Assembly (NCBI GenBank): GCA_040881665.1
Contig: JBBECT010000005.1
Location: 326,138 to 390,137 of the forward strand
Direction: 5' to 3'
Source: Actinomycetota bacterium
GTDB taxonomy: Bacteria; Actinomycetota; UBA4738; HRBIN12
Length of the DNA: 64,000 nucleotides
The translations under genes and the position numbers were made by a program. Of this stretch, positions 41,099 to 50,804 are shown piece after piece. A model generated the notes under the pieces. The model was given only the letters and a program-made list of their open reading frames with translations, was not told the DNA's origin and searched no databases. The stretch's first letter is position 1. Each line of letters opens with the position of its first letter.

Positions 41099-42247
41099 TC
41101 AGGGACCGAGCTGCAACGGCTTGGTGATGTCGACGAGCACCGCCGCGGAAGTGAACAGAACGAAGAAGGTCAGCACGACCGCGGCGATCGGCACGAGGCG
41201 CCGGACGTCCACCCGCTTGCCCCGGATCTTCTCGATCACGAGCACGGCGAGGTGCCCTCCGTCGAACGGCGGCAGCGGCAGGAGGTTCAGCAGACCCACG
41301 AAGATGTTGATCCCCCCGAAGAGGAACAGCAGCTGGAAGAACCGTCCTCCCTGCGAAAGCTCTCCTGCGGCACCCGCGAGACCGACCGCACTTGCGGGAT
41401 CTGTGATCTCACGCTCGGCATCCGTGAAGACGAGCTCGTACATCCGGCCGATCCCTTGGGGTCCGAAGATCCGTCCCGCCTCCCCGACCGAGGCGGAGAT
41501 GCTCGTCCACACCATGCGGCCGCCCTCGACGATGGAGCCCGGGAAACCGATCGGTTCGGGATCGGTGCCGCTGAGCACAACGCCGATCCTCGGAACGGAC
41601 TCCCCCTCCACCTCCGCAAGGACCGGATCGGCTGTGACACTGAGCGAGCGACCGTTGCGCTCCAGCTCGAGGTGAAGGGTTTCCCCCTGATTCGACCGGA
41701 CATAGTCGGTGAACGCATCCGGTGACGGATCGATGAGCACGGGGTTGTCGCCGGCCTGTACTCGCACCACCCGATCGCCGACCTCGATCCCTGCGTCGGT
41801 CGCAGGCGACGACACGCCGTCAAGCGTCGGCTCGACCCGACTGAACGTTACTGACTCGGTCGGCAACAACCCGCCGGCGAACGTCAGCGCGATCGCGAAG
41901 AAGATGAAGGCGATCACGAAGTGGGTGAACGGTCCGGCCGCGATCACGACGGCACGTTGCCACATCGGCCTCTCGTAGTAGGTGCGGGAATGGTCGGGAT
42001 CGGTCGTCGGGACCGGCCGGAAGGGATCCATGCCGGCGATCTTCACGTAGCCGCCCGCGGGGATCGCCTTGATGCCGTATTCGGTCTCGCCGCGACGTGT
42101 CGACCAGAGCTTCGGGCCGAAGCCGACGAAGTACTCCTCGACCTTGAATCCGAACAGCTTCGCGAAGCCGAAGTGGGCAGCCTCGTGAATCAGGATCACG
42201 AGGAGCAGCATCACGATGAAGGCGGTGACGCCCACGGCCGTGCTCAT
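41099..42247 (-). CDS. rseP: Site-2-type intramembrane metalloprotease
   Basis: 382 residues. Zinc motif HEAAH at residues 21-25 inside the first membrane helix, where HExxH is typical, a PDZ domain (about 150-240), and the second metal motif LLPLPPFDGGHL in a later helix. Cuts membrane anchors of anti-sigma factors and signal-peptide remnants (Rip1 in mycobacteria). Follows dxr with 3 bases between, the usual dxr-rseP-ispG order of actinobacteria, here with a two-component operon and yjbQ inserted before ispG. Confidence 0.95.
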   Translation of the reverse strand: MSTAVGVTAFIVMLLLVILIHEAAHFGFAKLFGFKVEEYFVGFGPKLWSTRRGETEYGIKAIPAGGYVKIAGMDPFRPVPTTDPDHSRTYYERPMWQRAVVIAAGPFTHFVIAFIFFAIALTFAGGLLPTESVTFSRVEPTLDGVSSPATDAGIEVGDRVVRVQAGDNPVLIDPSPDAFTDYVRSNQGETLHLELERNGRSLSVTADPVLAEVEGESVPRIGVVLSGTDPEPIGFPGSIVEGGRMVWTSISASVGEAGRIFGPQGIGRMYELVFTDAEREITDPASAVGLAGAAGELSQGGRFFQLLFLFGGINIFVGLLNLLPLPPFDGGHLAVLVIEKIRGKRVDVRRLVPIAAVVLTFFVLFTSAAVLVDITKPLQLGP

Positions 42248-42250
42248 GGG

Positions 42251-43405
42251 TTAGTTCTCCTCGAGCAGTTCGGAAGCACGTTTGCGCGCCCACGTGTCGG
42301 CCCGCTCGAGGTTGACGATCGACACGACCGAGGGCGCCTCGTGTTCGTCCACCACGGTCTGGACGACCTCGACGATCCGCGTGAGCGGGATCTTCCCCTC
42401 GAGGAAGGCCATGACGGCGACCTCGTTGGCCGCATTCATTACGGCAGGGAACGTCTGCCCGAGCTGCCCCACCCGGTAGGCAAGATCGAGCGCCGGGAAC
42501 GCCTCCCGGTCGACGGGTTCGAACGTGAGGCTCGAGTCAACGATCGGAACCGAGTCGATACCGGTCGGCAGGCGCTCGGGCCAGCCGAGCGCGAGCTGGA
42601 TCGGCAGGCGCATGTCCGGCGAGGCGATCTGCGCGGTCATCCCTCCGTCTCGGAACTCAGCCATCGCGTGGACGAGCCCTTCCGGGTGCACGACCACGTG
42701 GATCGAGGAGTACTCCAGGTCGAACAGGTAGTGCGCCTCGATCACCTCGAGTCCCTTGTTCATCAGGGTCGCCGAGTCGATCGTGATCTTCGGACCCATC
42801 TGCCACACCGGATGGGCCAGGGCCTCCTTGACCGAGGCCCGCGTCAGCTCGCTTCGTGTCCACCCTCGGAACGGACCGCCTGAGCCCGTGAGGATCACCC
42901 GCTTGAGGTCCTCGCGACGTTCACCCCGAAGGCACAGAGCGAGCGCGGCATGCTCGGAGTCCACGGGGATCAGACGCTCCGGCTCGCCCTTGATCAGATC
43001 CTTCACGAGCTCCCCACCCACGACCAGGCTCTCCTTGTTCGCGAGAGCGAGCGTCTTGCCGCTCTGCAACGAGGCCATCGTGGGACCGAGTCCGGCGGAG
43101 CCGACCAGCGCGTTCAGCACCATGTCGGCTTCGGTGTCTCGCGCCAGTCGCTCGGCGGCGTCAGGTCCGACGAGGAGCTCGACCCCCTTGATCCCTTCGA
43201 GCTTCTCCTTGAGGTCGACCGATGCCGTCTCGTCGGCGATCGCGATGAAGGGCGGCAGGAACTCGCGGATCTGTCCGATCAGCAGCTCGTGGTTGGTTCC
43301 CGCCGACAACCCGACGACCTTGAACCGATCCGGATTGCGACGCACGACATCGAGCGCTTGGGTTCCGACGGAACCGGTGGAACCGAGGATGATCAGCGAG
43401 CGCAT
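42251..43405 (-). CDS. dxr: 1-deoxy-D-xylulose 5-phosphate reductoisomerase
   Basis: Second step of the MEP isoprenoid pathway, NADPH-dependent. 384 residues, starting at ATG 43405 (RSLIILGSTGSVGTQALDVV). Motifs include LANKESLVVGGELV, PVDSEHAAL, LTGSGGPFRG, the SATLMNKGLEVIEAHYLF region and VVHPEGLVHAM. An upstream GTG would add two residues. TACCCT lies 8 bases before ATG 43405, so it may be leaderless. Confidence 0.96.
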   Translation of the reverse strand: MRSLIILGSTGSVGTQALDVVRRNPDRFKVVGLSAGTNHELLIGQIREFLPPFIAIADETASVDLKEKLEGIKGVELLVGPDAAERLARDTEADMVLNALVGSAGLGPTMASLQSGKTLALANKESLVVGGELVKDLIKGEPERLIPVDSEHAALALCLRGERREDLKRVILTGSGGPFRGWTRSELTRASVKEALAHPVWQMGPKITIDSATLMNKGLEVIEAHYLFDLEYSSIHVVVHPEGLVHAMAEFRDGGMTAQIASPDMRLPIQLALGWPERLPTGIDSVPIVDSSLTFEPVDREAFPALDLAYRVGQLGQTFPAVMNAANEVAVMAFLEGKIPLTRIVEVVQTVVDEHEAPSVVSIVNLERADTWARKRASELLEEN

Positions 43406-43413
43406 CGTCACCT

Positions 43414-43419
43414 AGGGTA
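43414..43419 (-). promoter_or_regulatory. Predicted -10 box of dxr (leaderless)
   Basis: TACCCT on the minus strand, 8 bases before ATG 43405; a TCGACT 16 bases further upstream is a possible -35. Confidence 0.45.
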
Positions 43420-43507
43420 CCCCGGCTCCGTGACAAGTCGAGGAAACGACACCGCGTTCCCGACCCGCCGGGACGGTCCGACCGCCCCGCACCGGGTTCC
43501 CACTCCT

Positions 43508-43572
43508 GGTTCGCAGTATCGGGGCCTCCGGACGTGACAGCGATACCCGGCGTTGGGTACGCGTGCGAATCC
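43508..43572. repeat. Nested inverted repeats between cdsA and dxr
   Basis: GGTTCGCA (43508-43515) pairs with TGCGAATCC (43564-43572) apart from one bulged base, and directly inside it GTATCG (43516-43521) pairs with CGATAC (43541-43546). TACCC/GGGTA can form a side hairpin at 43544-43559. The rest of the 225-base gap shows nothing else. It could be a terminator/processing structure for the cdsA transcript or a small RNA. Confidence 0.4.
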
Positions 43573-43630
43573 CCAGGTCACGGCCCCGGAAGGTTTCGGG
43601 CAGAGGCCCGGATGAGCCGGAACCCGCTGG

Positions 43631-45382
43631 TCAGAGGAAGATCCGGAAGTACAGGAACGCCGCTGGTGCCACGAACAGCAGCGAGTCGATCCGGTCGAGC
43701 ACGCCACCGTGTCCGGGGAGGATGCTTCCCATGTCCTTCACATCGAGGTCTCGCTTCATCAGCGATTCCGCGAGATCGCCGAGAGGCGCGAAGATCGCGA
43801 CCACGATCGCGAGTCCGATCGAACGCTGGATCGTGTCGAGCGGATCGACGAGTGAGGAGAGGATCCCGGCCGCCACGATCAGGGTGAGCGTTGCCGCGAT
43901 CGCGCCCTCCCAGGACTTCTTCGGACTGATCGATTGCGCGAGCGGGCGGCTTCCCCACACCGAACCGAAGGCGAACGCCGCCGTGTCGTAGATGAACGTC
44001 AGCGCGATCACCGAGATCATCAGAGCACGCCCGTCGAGCGCGTCCAGCGACAACGTGATCAGGGCGTAGCCGGCAAGCAGGGAGACGTAGACGACCGGCA
44101 ACATCGTCGAGCCGATCGCAACCACGAGGTGCTTGCGGTGCGCGGGCGGGATCGTCATGTACCACAGGAAGGTGGCGATCGTTCCGAGCGCGAGCATCGC
44201 GAGCATCGCCGGCTCGCCGTGGAAATAGCCGGCGGCGAGGACGAGCGCACCGGTGACCAACCCGACGATCGTGGCGGGCTGCAGGTGGCGCTTCTGCATC
44301 ACCGCGTACAGCTCGCCCTGGGCGAGCAGCACGAGAGCCGATGCGACGAGCGCGAAGACACCGCGCCCGATCGCGAGGCTCAACAGGGCGATGGCGACCA
44401 GGACCACGCCCGTGAGGAACGCGGCCGGCATGTCGCGCCCTCCGCGTCCGCTCTCTTCGACGCCGCCGACCTCGACGGAGGTCGGCTCTTGCCAGCTGGG
44501 ACCCTCTCCGCCGACGACCACCGGGTCGGACCCCTCGCCCTCGTCGAGGTCGGCGAGGAGTGATCGCTCTACCTCGGTTTCGGCCGCGAACGGCCGGTCC
44601 GTGTCGTAGGGCTCGCCCACCACGGTCTCTGTCTCGTAGACCTCGACCTGCTCGGCCTCGGTCCCCTGCTGGGTGGGCATCTCCTCGGTCAGGTAGGGCT
44701 CGAGTGCGGGCTCATCCGTCGCCGGAAGATCGCCGAGCCCGTCACCGGGTCCGGGGGCCGGCGGTTCCTCTCCCGTTTCCGCACGCACCGACGTCGCGAA
44801 GTGCTCGGCGGCCGCCTCGACGTCGGGGCCTTCGGCTACCGGTTCGACCGGGGCGGCATCGACCGGCTCGACGACGTCGACGATGTCGGTTTCGTCCACC
44901 ACCTCGACCTCGGCCTCGGCCGGGAACGGCCACCCGGCCGCATCTGAGGCACCACCCAGCTCGCCGGTGGGCTCTTCGAACAGGTCGCCGGTCGATCCCT
45001 CGACCGACACGCCGGGATCGGGCTCGGCGCTCGGCTGGCCGATCGGCCGGACCCGGATGCCTTCGACGACGCTCGATCCATCGTCCGCGGGCTCATCCCC
45101 GGCGGCGCGTTCGGAGAAGGGCGCGTCCGCTCCCTCCTCGACCTCCGCGTAGATGTCGACCTGCCGTTCGGGACGGCCCGCCGGATCCACGGGCTCATCC
45201 GGCGCGGCGAAGGGATCCTCGTCGTCGGTCGTGGGTTCGTCCGCGGACGCGGGAGTCTGGGTCGGCGGAGCCGCCGCGGGAACCGCGTCGTCGTGCTCCG
45301 GCCACTCAACGTCCTGGATCGGTGCGAAGAACTTGTCCAGGTCTTCGAACAGCTCGTCCTTGTCCTGGTCGCGATCCGTCAC
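43631..45382 (-). CDS. cdsA: Phosphatidate cytidylyltransferase with a long acidic N-terminal extension
   Basis: Makes CDP-diacylglycerol, the precursor of all phospholipids. The C-terminal 270 residues form the membrane enzyme with about eight helices and the full signature SLMKRDLDVKDMGSILPGHGG-V-DR near residues 545-570. The first roughly 310 residues are a low-complexity, strongly acidic, Pro/Ala-rich region not found in standard CdsA proteins, which start near the first helix. This part is probably disordered and cytoplasmic. GTG start overlapping the frr stop (GTGA). Confidence 0.94.
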   Translation of the reverse strand: MTDRDQDKDELFEDLDKFFAPIQDVEWPEHDDAVPAAAPPTQTPASADEPTTDDEDPFAAPDEPVDPAGRPERQVDIYAEVEEGADAPFSERAAGDEPADDGSSVVEGIRVRPIGQPSAEPDPGVSVEGSTGDLFEEPTGELGGASDAAGWPFPAEAEVEVVDETDIVDVVEPVDAAPVEPVAEGPDVEAAAEHFATSVRAETGEEPPAPGPGDGLGDLPATDEPALEPYLTEEMPTQQGTEAEQVEVYETETVVGEPYDTDRPFAAETEVERSLLADLDEGEGSDPVVVGGEGPSWQEPTSVEVGGVEESGRGGRDMPAAFLTGVVLVAIALLSLAIGRGVFALVASALVLLAQGELYAVMQKRHLQPATIVGLVTGALVLAAGYFHGEPAMLAMLALGTIATFLWYMTIPPAHRKHLVVAIGSTMLPVVYVSLLAGYALITLSLDALDGRALMISVIALTFIYDTAAFAFGSVWGSRPLAQSISPKKSWEGAIAATLTLIVAAGILSSLVDPLDTIQRSIGLAIVVAIFAPLGDLAESLMKRDLDVKDMGSILPGHGGVLDRIDSLLFVAPAAFLYFRIFL

Positions 45383-45942
45383 GCGATCTCCTTGAGTTCC
45401 TGCTCCTTGTGAGCGAGGACTTCGTCGATCTCGGCGACATGCTGGTCGGTGAGCTTCTGGAGCTCCTTCTCGGCACGCTTCAACTCATCCTCCGAGATGG
45501 TCCCCTCACGTTCAAGCTTTTCGAGCTTCTCCTTGTCGTGCCTGCGCACGTTGCGCACGGCCACCTTCCCGTCTTCCGCGAGGCCGTGCACGACCTTCAC
45601 GAGCTCAGCGCGTCGCTCCTCGGTGAGTGGAGGGATCGTGAGGCGGATCACCACGCCGTCGTTCTGCGGCGTGATCCCCAGGTCGCTGGCCTGGATCGCC
45701 TTCTCGATCGACGCTATCGCGTTGCGGTCGAACGGTTGGATCACCAACGAACGGCTCTCCTGAACCGAGATCCCGGCGAGTTGCTGAAGCGGCGTCTGCG
45801 CTCCGTAGTAATCGATGGTAACGCGGTTGAGCAGACTCGCGTTCGCGCGCCCCGTTCGCACGCCGCCCATCTCGTCCTTCAGGTGCGTCACCGCCTTCGC
45901 CATCTTGCCCTTCGCCTCGGCCAGCGCGCCCTGGATCGTCAC
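45379..45942 (-). CDS. frr: Ribosome recycling factor
   Basis: 187 residues, three-helix bundle protein that splits post-termination ribosomes with EF-G. Motifs are [23 protein letters not shown] and the [22 protein letters not shown] segment. Start at GTG 45942, overlapping the pyrH stop (GTGA). The longer upstream frame is antisense-like and rejected. Confidence 0.96.
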   Translation of the reverse strand: MTIQGALAEAKGKMAKAVTHLKDEMGGVRTGRANASLLNRVTIDYYGAQTPLQQLAGISVQESRSLVIQPFDRNAIASIEKAIQASDLGITPQNDGVVIRLTIPPLTEERRAELVKVVHGLAEDGKVAVRNVRRHDKEKLEKLEREGTISEDELKRAEKELQKLTDQHVAEIDEVLAHKEQELKEIA

Positions 45943-46709
45943 GATGCCGGCGCCCCGTGCACGAGGGTTCCGATCGGCTCGCCCGACAGCGCACGTCGGA
46001 TATTCCCCTCTTCGCGGAAGTCGAACACGATGATCGGCAGATCGTTCTCCATGCACAGCGAGATCGCGGTCGCGTCCATGACCTGGTAGCCCTCGCGGAG
46101 CACATCGAGGTACTCGATCGTCTCGAACTTGCGGGCAGTGGCGTCCTTGTGGGGATCCGCGGTGTAGACGCCGTCCACCTTCGTTCCCTTCAGGATCGCC
46201 TGCGCCTTGATCTCGAGCGCGCGCTGGGCGGCCGTGGTGTCGGTCGAGAAGAACGGCGCCCCCAGGCCGGCGGCGAAGATTACGATCCTGCCCTTCTCAA
46301 GGTGCCGCGTCGCCCTGAGCGGAACGTAGGGCTCGGCGATCTGCGCCATCTGGATCGCGGTCTGCACACGCGTCGTGACGTGGATCTTCTCGAGAGCGTC
46401 CTGAAGGGCGAGGGCGTTCATCACGGTGGCGAGCATCCCCATGTAGTCGGCGCGTCCCCGGTCCATCCCGGCGGCGTCGCGTCCGCGGAAGATGTTGCCG
46501 CCGCCGACGACGACGGCCGTCTGAACACCGAGATCCACCACCTCAGCCAACTGGCGCGCGAGCAGCGCGGTCGCCTCGGTGGAGATGCCGTGCTCATCAT
46601 CGGGGGGGGAGAACGCCTCCCCGGAGAGCTTGAGCAGCACCCGGTGGTAGATAGGCCGCTCAGCGCGCGGAGACGCTGTCGGCTCGATCTGCGGCGCCCC
46701 CTCGCTCAT
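45939..46709 (-). CDS. pyrH: Uridylate kinase
   Basis: 256 residues; phosphorylates UMP to UDP. Motifs are [22 protein letters not shown], the [20 protein letters not shown] loop and [12 protein letters not shown] 46709 has GGGGCGGGCGAG upstream; a 21-residue longer frame overlaps the tsf end. Lies between tsf and frr as in nearly all actinobacteria. 13 bases after tsf. Confidence 0.96.
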   Translation of the reverse strand: MSEGAPQIEPTASPRAERPIYHRVLLKLSGEAFSPPDDEHGISTEATALLARQLAEVVDLGVQTAVVVGGGNIFRGRDAAGMDRGRADYMGMLATVMNALALQDALEKIHVTTRVQTAIQMAQIAEPYVPLRATRHLEKGRIVIFAAGLGAPFFSTDTTAAQRALEIKAQAILKGTKVDGVYTADPHKDATARKFETIEYLDVLREGYQVMDATAISLCMENDLPIIVFDFREEGNIRRALSGEPIGTLVHGAPAS

Positions 46710-46722
46710 CTCGCCCGCCCCT

Positions 46723-47328
46723 TCAGTCGACTTCCTCGCCAAGCTTGTACCGGACGAACCGTCGCACGGCAACTTTCTCTCCGAGCTTGGCGGCGGTCTC
46801 GTCGACCAGTTGCTGGACCGACAGCTTGTCGTCCTTCACGAAGGACTGATCAGTGAGCACCCAGTCCTTGTAGAACGCGTTGAGCTTGCCCTCGACGATC
46901 TTGGGGATCACGTTCTCCGGTTTGCCACTCTCGGCGGCCTGCGCGGTGTAGATCTCCCGCTCCTTCTCCAGCACCTCGCCCGGAACGTCGTCGCGGGAGA
47001 GCCAGCGCGGCGCCATGCTGGCGATGTGCACGGCAATGTCCTTGGCGAGTTGCTGGAACTCCTCGGTGTTCGCGACGAAGTCGGTTTCGGAGTTCACTTC
47101 GACGAGCACACCGACGGAGCCGTTGAAGTGCTGGTAGTTCGCGATCATTCCCTGCTCGGCGGCACGCCCGGCGCGCTTCGCGACCCCGGCCAGTCCCTTT
47201 TCCCGGAGCAGCTGCGTCGCCTTCTCCACGTCGCCGTCCACCTCGACGAGGGCCCGCTTCGCATCCATCATGCCGGCGCCCGTCGAATCACGGAGCGACT
47301 TGACCTCCGAAGCGGTCACCTCGCTCAT
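46723..47328 (-). CDS. tsf: Elongation factor Ts
   Basis: 201 residues, short actinobacterial-type EF-Ts that exchanges GDP on EF-Tu. N-terminal UBA-like domain with [16 protein letters not shown], then the core [13 protein letters not shown] overlaps the rpsB stop (ATGA). The frame continues far upstream, but this is antisense-like filler over rpsB. Confidence 0.96.
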   Translation of the reverse strand: MSEVTASEVKSLRDSTGAGMMDAKRALVEVDGDVEKATQLLREKGLAGVAKRAGRAAEQGMIANYQHFNGSVGVLVEVNSETDFVANTEEFQQLAKDIAVHIASMAPRWLSRDDVPGEVLEKEREIYTAQAAESGKPENVIPKIVEGKLNAFYKDWVLTDQSFVKDDKLSVQQLVDETAAKLGEKVAVRRFVRYKLGEEVD

Positions 47329-48194
47329 GCGGACGTCTCCTCCCCCGCGGCGGCGGGAGCGGCGGGTGCCGGTGCGGCGGGTCCATCGGGAGCCGACGCG
47401 GCGGGTGCCGGTGCGGTGTCGTCGGGCTTGGCGGGTTCGGCCTTGGCGGGTTCGGGTTCGGGCTCGGGCTCGATCTCCGGTCCGGTCGCCTTCGTGATCG
47501 CGCGCTCGCGACCCTCCTGCCGACCCTCGATGATCGCGTCGGCGATCACGCGGGTCACGAGGTTCACCGAACGGATCGCGTCGTCGTTGCCCGGGACGGG
47601 ATAGTCCACCTCGTCTGGATCGCAGTTCGTGTCGACGATCGCGATCACCGGCAGACCGAGCTTGCGCGCCTCGGTGACGGCGATCTGCTCCTTCTTCGTG
47701 TCGATGATGAACACCGCGTCCGGGAGCCGTTCGAGATCCTGGATCCCACCGAGGTTGCGCTCGAGCTTGGCCATCTCGTGACGGAGTCGGATCACTTCCT
47801 TCTTCGGGAGCGCGTCGAACGCACCGGTGCGCTCCATCTCGCGGAGCTCGCGCAGCCTGATCAGCCGCTTGGACACCGTCTGGAAGTTCGTGAGCATGCC
47901 GCCGAGCCACCGCATCGTGACGAACGGCATCCCGGCTCGGCCCGCGTGCTCGTGGATCGGTTCCTGCGCCTGCTTCTTCGTTCCGACGAACAGAACGACG
48001 CCGTTGCGAGCGGCGAGGTCGCGGACGAACGTATGCGCCTCTTCGAGCCCCTCGAGGCTCTTCTCGAGGTCGATGATGTAGATGCCGGAGCGTTCCCCGT
48101 ACAGGAACCGCTGCATCTTCGGATTCCAGCGCCTGGTCTGATGCCCGAAGTGCACGCCTGCTTCGAGGAGCTCCCGCCGCGTAACGACGGGCAT
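47325..48194 (-). CDS. rpsB: 30S ribosomal protein S2 with a Pro/Ala-rich tail
   Basis: 289 residues. S2 core with [36 protein letters not shown], the [12 protein letters not shown] segment, [11 protein letters not shown] and [23 protein letters not shown] (each shown in short parts here). After residue about 230 a 55-residue Glu/Pro/Ala-rich tail is added. AAGGAGGAAGC lies before ATG 48194, with a 120-base leader from TAGACT at 48320. In E. coli rpsB-tsf is feedback-controlled by S2; whether this leader does so is unknown. Confidence 0.96.
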   Translation of the reverse strand: MPVVTRRELLEAGVHFGHQTRRWNPKMQRFLYGERSGIYIIDLEKSLEGLEEAHTFVRDLAARNGVVLFVGTKKQAQEPIHEHAGRAGMPFVTMRWLGGMLTNFQTVSKRLIRLRELREMERTGAFDALPKKEVIRLRHEMAKLERNLGGIQDLERLPDAVFIIDTKKEQIAVTEARKLGLPVIAIVDTNCDPDEVDYPVPGNDDAIRSVNLVTRVIADAIIEGRQEGRERAITKATGPEIEPEPEPEPAKAEPAKPDDTAPAPAASAPDGPAAPAPAAPAAAGEETSA

Positions 48195-48319
48195 GCTTCC
48201 TCCTTCTGTGGTTTTCGGTGGAGCCCTCGGCTCGGTTCGTCCCGTCCCGGCCCGGCGTCGCCGTCGGGACCCCGGGGGCGGTCCCCGAGCCTGTGATGTA
48301 CGCCGAAGCGCCGCGAGGG

Positions 48320-48325
48320 AGTCTA
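48320..48325 (-). promoter_or_regulatory. Predicted -10 box of rpsB-tsf
   Basis: TAGACT on the minus strand, giving a leader of about 118 bases before rpsB with a normal Shine-Dalgarno. The leader is GC-rich. Confidence 0.45.
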
Positions 48326-48366
48326 GCAGCGGGTTCACGCTGCTCCCCGGGCCGACGGAAGCCGGT

Positions 48367-49329
48367 TCAGGAAGCGGATCGGCGCTGCGCGCGCTGCTGT
48401 GGGGGCTTCGGTTCGGGCAGGCCCGGCGCCGCGTAGAGGTACCGGTAGGAATAGACGGCGAGGAACCCCAGGTGGATCACGTTGACGGCGAGCACACCGA
48501 TCCACGTGGAGATCCCAGGATTCGCATCGATCCTTCCGAGACCAGGCACGAGCAACGGCGAGACGAACGCGAACAGCGCGTAGGCGAACGCCAACAGGAG
48601 GTTCTGCGAGCCCGGAACCCGCGCTGCGAGCAACGTCCGGCGGATCGCGGGTCCGATCCCCCGGGGGTGGACCACCGCGATCACCGGGCCATAGCTGAGG
48701 AAGAACACGGACGCCACGAGCATCAGCAGCGAGAACGCGATCCCCAGGCCGAAACTCCCCACGATGTTGATCAGCAGTGTCGCGGTGAACGCGAGGATCG
48801 AGATCGCAAGGGAAACGGGGATCGCACGGACGCCGTCCCGCAGGCCTCGACCGCTGACCCTCCCGAACCGTAGCTGCTCGACGACCATGCCGGAGAGGAG
48901 CGCCGTCATCACGGCGCGCAGGGCGATCAATACGGGAGCGGCGAGCGAGCCACCGCGCGCACCGAACACGAGGTTCCCGGCCACGATGTCCGTGCTCACC
49001 CCGATCGACGGCAGCGCGAGGTAGCCCGCCATGTTGCCGATCGACGGGACCATCCCCAGAACGAGGAACACCGACCACGCGAGGAACGGGGCGACGACCG
49101 CGACTCCCACCAGCACCGGGGACGAGCCGACCGCTAGGAACCCCCGGCCGAACGACTGGCGAAGCGTCGGATAGGGCGACTGACTCGGCGCCACGCCCCG
49201 ACCGAACAGACCACCGAGGAACCCACCCGGACGTTGCGTCCGGCCGGCTGGTCCCGGATCGCTCCGATCGCTCGACCCGTGCTGCGGCGCCCGGAAGTCA
49301 TCGCGACGCTTCTTCTTGCCCGAGCTCAT
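48367..49329 (-). CDS. Multi-spanning membrane protein of unknown function
   Basis: 320 residues. A hydrophilic N-terminus (about 45 residues, Lys/Arg then Gly/Pro-rich) precedes six or so membrane helices (from [19 protein letters not shown] near residue 70 to the [20 protein letters not shown] helix near 290). It may match a Yip1- or DUF-type membrane family, but I do not recognise it. The ATG overlaps the stop of the propeller gene (ATGA), so the two are co-translated. It ends 172 bases before rpsB. Confidence 0.7.
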   Translation of the reverse strand: MSSGKKKRRDDFRAPQHGSSDRSDPGPAGRTQRPGGFLGGLFGRGVAPSQSPYPTLRQSFGRGFLAVGSSPVLVGVAVVAPFLAWSVFLVLGMVPSIGNMAGYLALPSIGVSTDIVAGNLVFGARGGSLAAPVLIALRAVMTALLSGMVVEQLRFGRVSGRGLRDGVRAIPVSLAISILAFTATLLINIVGSFGLGIAFSLLMLVASVFFLSYGPVIAVVHPRGIGPAIRRTLLAARVPGSQNLLLAFAYALFAFVSPLLVPGLGRIDANPGISTWIGVLAVNVIHLGFLAVYSYRYLYAAPGLPEPKPPQQRAQRRSAS

Positions 49330-50804
49330 CGGTGCTCCTCCGGCCCCTGCGCGTCGTCGTCGATCTGCTCGATCGCGACGTCGTCGGTCCCCTCTCCGGG
49401 CGCGACCCCGTCGGCAGCGTCGGCCTGCACGGCGGACGGTCGTACCCGCGCGGCAACCAGCCGAAGCGGCACGAGCAACAGAACGACGAGGATCGCGGCC
49501 GCGGCGACCCACAGACCCACGAGCGAACCGGCACGGATCTTCGAGGGCGAGACGATCGTCATGAGGGTCGCATCAGGGTCGTGCTCGAAGGCCACGATCC
49601 CCGAACCGGGTCCCGTGCGAGCGACGACGAGGTGCTCGGGCCCCACCGCGATCGGGCCGAGATCCTCCCCCGCGTCCACTTCCCATACCAGGTCACCGGA
49701 ATCGCGGTCGAGCGCAGCCAGTCGGCCGTCATCGAGCCCGACGACGACCACCGAACCGACCACGACCGGTGCTCCGAAGGTGATTCCGGCGTTCAGGGCG
49801 TGACTCCACGCGATCTCTCCCGTCGCCGCGGCGAAGCGGTGCAGCCCACCGGCGTCGTCGCCGAGGTACAGCTCGTCGCCGATCACGGCCGGCGCCGTGA
49901 TCGGTGCATACGAGCGGAAAGATCCCGCGTTCGTCCACATCTCGCCGCCGTCCTCGAGTGAGAGCGCTCGGACGACGCGATCGAAGGAACCCAGGTACAC
50001 GCGGCCGCCGCTGATCGACGGGATCGTCGTGAAGGGGTTCGCCGCGGCGACCGAGGGTGACACGCTCCACACGCGCTCGCCGTCGCCGAGATCGAAGGCC
50101 GAGACCGTCGGCTGCACCTCTTCTCCCTCGCGAAGGGAGAGGACCACGTGATCGCCGTCGGCGGCCGGGGGGCGCAGCACCTCTCCCCCGGCGGAAGCCT
50201 TCCAGCGCTCGACGCCGGTCGCCGCATCGAGAGCGGCCAGCGTCCCTTCCGTGTCGCCGACGAGGACGGTGTCCCCCTCGATCACGGGCGACGCCTCGGC
50301 GGCGCCCTCGAGCTCGTAGGGAAGCTTCCAGGCCAGTCGTTGGTTCTCCAGGTCGATCGCGAGGACGGTGGAGCGATCTGCCTGATCGCCCTCGTCCTCC
50401 GCGTCGGTCGTGGGCCCCGGCGTGGGAGTGCCGGACGGGTCTTCGATGCCACCGCCCTCGGTGTAGACGAGCAAGGAGCGATCCCCGTCGGCCACGATCG
50501 CGGGGGCGACGGGAGGGCCCGGTTCGCGCGGCACGCTCCAGACCTCGTCGCCGGTCGCGATGTCGAGAGCGTGCACCGCGTCCGGGCCCACCGTGACCAC
50601 GAGACCGCCGGCGATCACCGCGGGTGACGCTCCACGCTGGTTGACGCGCTCCACCGGGAACTCCCACGCGATGCGGTAGGGCGGTTCGGGTCCCTCACCG
50701 GACCCGGTGTGCGCCGCGTCGCGTTGGAACTGGGGCCACTCGGACGGCTGCTGACCGATCGCGGCGCTCGCGGTCAGCGCGAGCAGGATGAGCAGTACGC
50801 CCAT
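49326..50804 (-). CDS. Membrane-anchored PQQ-type beta-propeller protein
   Basis: 492 residues. Signal-like N-terminal helix (GVLLILLALTASAAIGQ), then six to eight blades of the PQQ/BamB type, with repeats such as VHALDIATGDEVWSV, TLAALDAATGVERWKA, LHRFAAATGEIAWSH and LAALDRDSGDLVWEV. A C-terminal membrane helix (WVAAAAILVVLLLVPLRL near 440) is followed by an acidic tail. Topology: propeller outside, tail inside. A Thr/Pro/Glu linker near 130 is an insertion. The role is unknown; possibly cell-envelope assembly together with the following membrane protein. Confidence 0.83.
   Translation of the reverse strand: MGVLLILLALTASAAIGQQPSEWPQFQRDAAHTGSGEGPEPPYRIAWEFPVERVNQRGASPAVIAGGLVVTVGPDAVHALDIATGDEVWSVPREPGPPVAPAIVADGDRSLLVYTEGGGIEDPSGTPTPGPTTDAEDEGDQADRSTVLAIDLENQRLAWKLPYELEGAAEASPVIEGDTVLVGDTEGTLAALDAATGVERWKASAGGEVLRPPAADGDHVVLSLREGEEVQPTVSAFDLGDGERVWSVSPSVAAANPFTTIPSISGGRVYLGSFDRVVRALSLEDGGEMWTNAGSFRSYAPITAPAVIGDELYLGDDAGGLHRFAAATGEIAWSHALNAGITFGAPVVVGSVVVVGLDDGRLAALDRDSGDLVWEVDAGEDLGPIAVGPEHLVVARTGPGSGIVAFEHDPDATLMTIVSPSKIRAGSLVGLWVAAAAILVVLLLVPLRLVAARVRPSAVQADAADGVAPGEGTDDVAIEQIDDDAQGPEEHR

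Noticed and set aside
43500-43580. tRNA-like GGTTCG...CGAATCC arms
   Set aside because: No acceptor stem, anticodon arm or CCA region of the right spacing is present.
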